Source: Deltaproteobacteria bacterium UBA2957
GTDB taxonomy: Bacteria; Myxococcota_A; UBA796
DNA length: 24,176 bases
NCBI GenBank assembly: GCA_002348535.1
Contig: DEBL01000170.1
Location: forward strand, 1 to 24,176
Reading direction: 5' to 3'
The position numbers and the translations under genes are program-made. Within the stretch, counting starts at the first letter, position 1, and each line of letters begins with the position of its first letter. This document shows, piece by piece, positions 23,427 to 24,176 of the stretch. The notes under the pieces are model-generated. The model worked only from the letters and a program-made list of their open reading frames with translations. It did not search any database and was not told the origin of the DNA.

Positions 23427-24176
23427 CTATTTGCACACAGCCGTCTGACCAATGATGCTGCAGTTGTATGACCTGCCTCGGGATACAGGCGTGAACTTCG
23501 CTGGAATTCCACCCTTAAAGTAGAGCGTGCACTGCCCACCGGGGACACCGCCGAACTTCGTGACACCTGCTGTAAATGATTGGCGCTTCCGGTAACTTCC
23601 CGCACCGCAAATGAGTTCCACTGCACGTGCCTGCGATGCATCCGTCAGTTTCACCATCACACTTCCACCACCCACCTTCGGTCCCGATGGAGCGGTGCTC
23701 GCCGCCGGCCTCGACCGCGACGATGAAGAAGTCGCGCTGCGGCGCCGTACGGGCTGCGGAGGAGGTGTGAAGCCCGTGTCTTCTCGACTCGCCGGCTCCC
23801 GGTCCCGCTTGCCATCCGATGAACTGCTTGTGGCCGTCTTTGCTTGGGCAACCGGAGGAGATTCATCTCCACCCCAATCAACAAACAACAGCAGCATGAC
23901 CGCAACGGAGCAAAAGGCGAACATGCCAAACACGATGGCGTAGACTCGATTGGACTGGACCCGGTTCTCGTTGTGAACGCCGACCTGTGCCTTTGCCTTT
24001 GCGACCGCCTGCTCGGCCCGAAAAGGAGTGCGCGGCCCGGCTCCGGGGTCGACGGCCACATTACCGCTCATTCGCGGCGGGGGTGGAATCGGTGCCTCGG
24101 CACTCGAAGCACGCGCAACCGGACCGGGCGGAGGGGGCGGCGGAGGTTGGATCGCCCCTCCGGGCGGAGGCGGAGG
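23427..24176 (-). CDS. Pro-rich single-pass membrane protein with periplasmic C-terminal domain (partial, 5' end missing)
   Basis: The frame stays open to the window's right edge, so the start is not seen; ATG 24069-24071 is only an internal candidate. The visible N-terminal part is strongly Pro-rich (PPPPPGGAIQPPPPPPPGPV, then IPPPPRM). A basic stretch and one transmembrane helix follow (YAIVFGMFAFCSVAVMLLLFV). Then comes a Ser/Thr/Pro-rich linker (SSSSDGKRDREP, SATSSSSRSRPAASTAP). The C-terminal domain of about 75 residues is beta-rich and resembles PEGA-type periplasmic domains (VMVKLTDASQARAVELIC, GGQCTLYFKGGIPAKFTPVSRG) with four Cys that can form disulfides. The missing N-terminal portion could be a cytoplasmic signalling domain such as a Ser/Thr kinase or FHA, as is common with such tails in myxobacterial relatives; this is a guess. 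Confidence 0.7.
   Translation of the reverse strand, partial: PPPPPGGAIQPPPPPPPGPVARASSAEAPIPPPPRMSGNVAVDPGAGPRTPFRAEQAVAKAKAQVGVHNENRVQSNRVYAIVFGMFAFCSVAVMLLLFVDWGGDESPPVAQAKTATSSSSDGKRDREPASREDTGFTPPPQPVRRRSATSSSSRSRPAASTAPSGPKVGGGSVMVKLTDASQARAVELICGAGSYRKRQSFTAGVTKFGGVPGGQCTLYFKGGIPAKFTPVSRGRSYNCSIIGQTAVCK

Noticed and set aside
24120..24176. CGG/GGAGG repeats at the right edge as a DNA repeat array.
   Set aside because: They are simply proline codons on the minus strand within an open frame; the units are irregular.
1..24176. tRNA, rRNA, CRISPR, insertion sequence or attachment sites.
   Set aside because: I saw no cloverleaf-like sequence, regular spaced repeats, transposase or integrase frames, or terminal inverted repeats anywhere in the window.

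Overview
The window carries most of an extracellular contractile injection system (eCIS, the Afp/PVC/MAC type of phage-tail-like particle), followed by three unrelated envelope-associated genes. The host looks like a GC-rich Gram-negative bacterium. The right-hand genes encode a signal-peptide protein ending in an outer-membrane barrel with a terminal Phe, a second secreted protein, and a Pro-rich single-pass membrane protein with a Cys-containing periplasmic end. This style, plus the gene neighbourhood, suggests Myxococcota, Bradymonadota or another former deltaproteobacterial group. That placement is inference; there is no rRNA or marker gene here.

Layout. Positions 1-15768 hold a tightly packed minus-strand operon. 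In transcription order it encodes: a small unknown protein; a DUF4255 (Afp16/Pvc16-type) tail terminator; a long sheath with an insertion domain; a T4 gp19-like tube; a small Zn-ribbon protein; a DUF6760-like segment in the -1 frame; a second, short sheath; a second tube-like protein with an odd N-terminal extension; a 1075-residue Arg-rich, probably disordered protein; the Afp7-like CIS-tube/LysM protein; a gp27-like hub; gp25; the large baseplate J protein; and the start of a P2-I/TIGR02242-type tail protein cut by the window edge. An 85-bp divergent region (15769-15853) separates this from a plus-strand operon at 15854-20458. That operon encodes a protein of unknown family, an ArgE-like M20 hydrolase, a DUF4157-like HExxH protein and an Afp15-type AAA+ ATPase. 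Three minus-strand envelope genes (20464-24176) then converge on the ATPase, with 5 bp between the stop codons.

How it fits together. The tube polymerises inside the sheath, on a baseplate built from gp25, the J protein, the hub, the LysM protein and the TIGR02242 protein. DUF4255 caps the tail and the AAA+ protein serves assembly or loading. The DUF4157 protein is a plausible cargo or accessory. No capsid, terminase or T6SS membrane complex is present, so this is neither prophage nor T6SS. No PAAR tip, OB-fold spike, tail fibre or recognisable toxin is visible; they may lie beyond position 1.

The most interesting points are: (1) a possible programmed -1 frameshift fusing the Zn-ribbon and DUF6760 reading frames; (2) the giant disordered protein in a candidate tape-measure position; (3) the extended second tube; (4) the unknown gene and ArgE-like enzyme built into the eCIS operon. 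There is no gene-free stretch over 300 bases, and I see no tRNA, rRNA, CRISPR, IS element or integrase.
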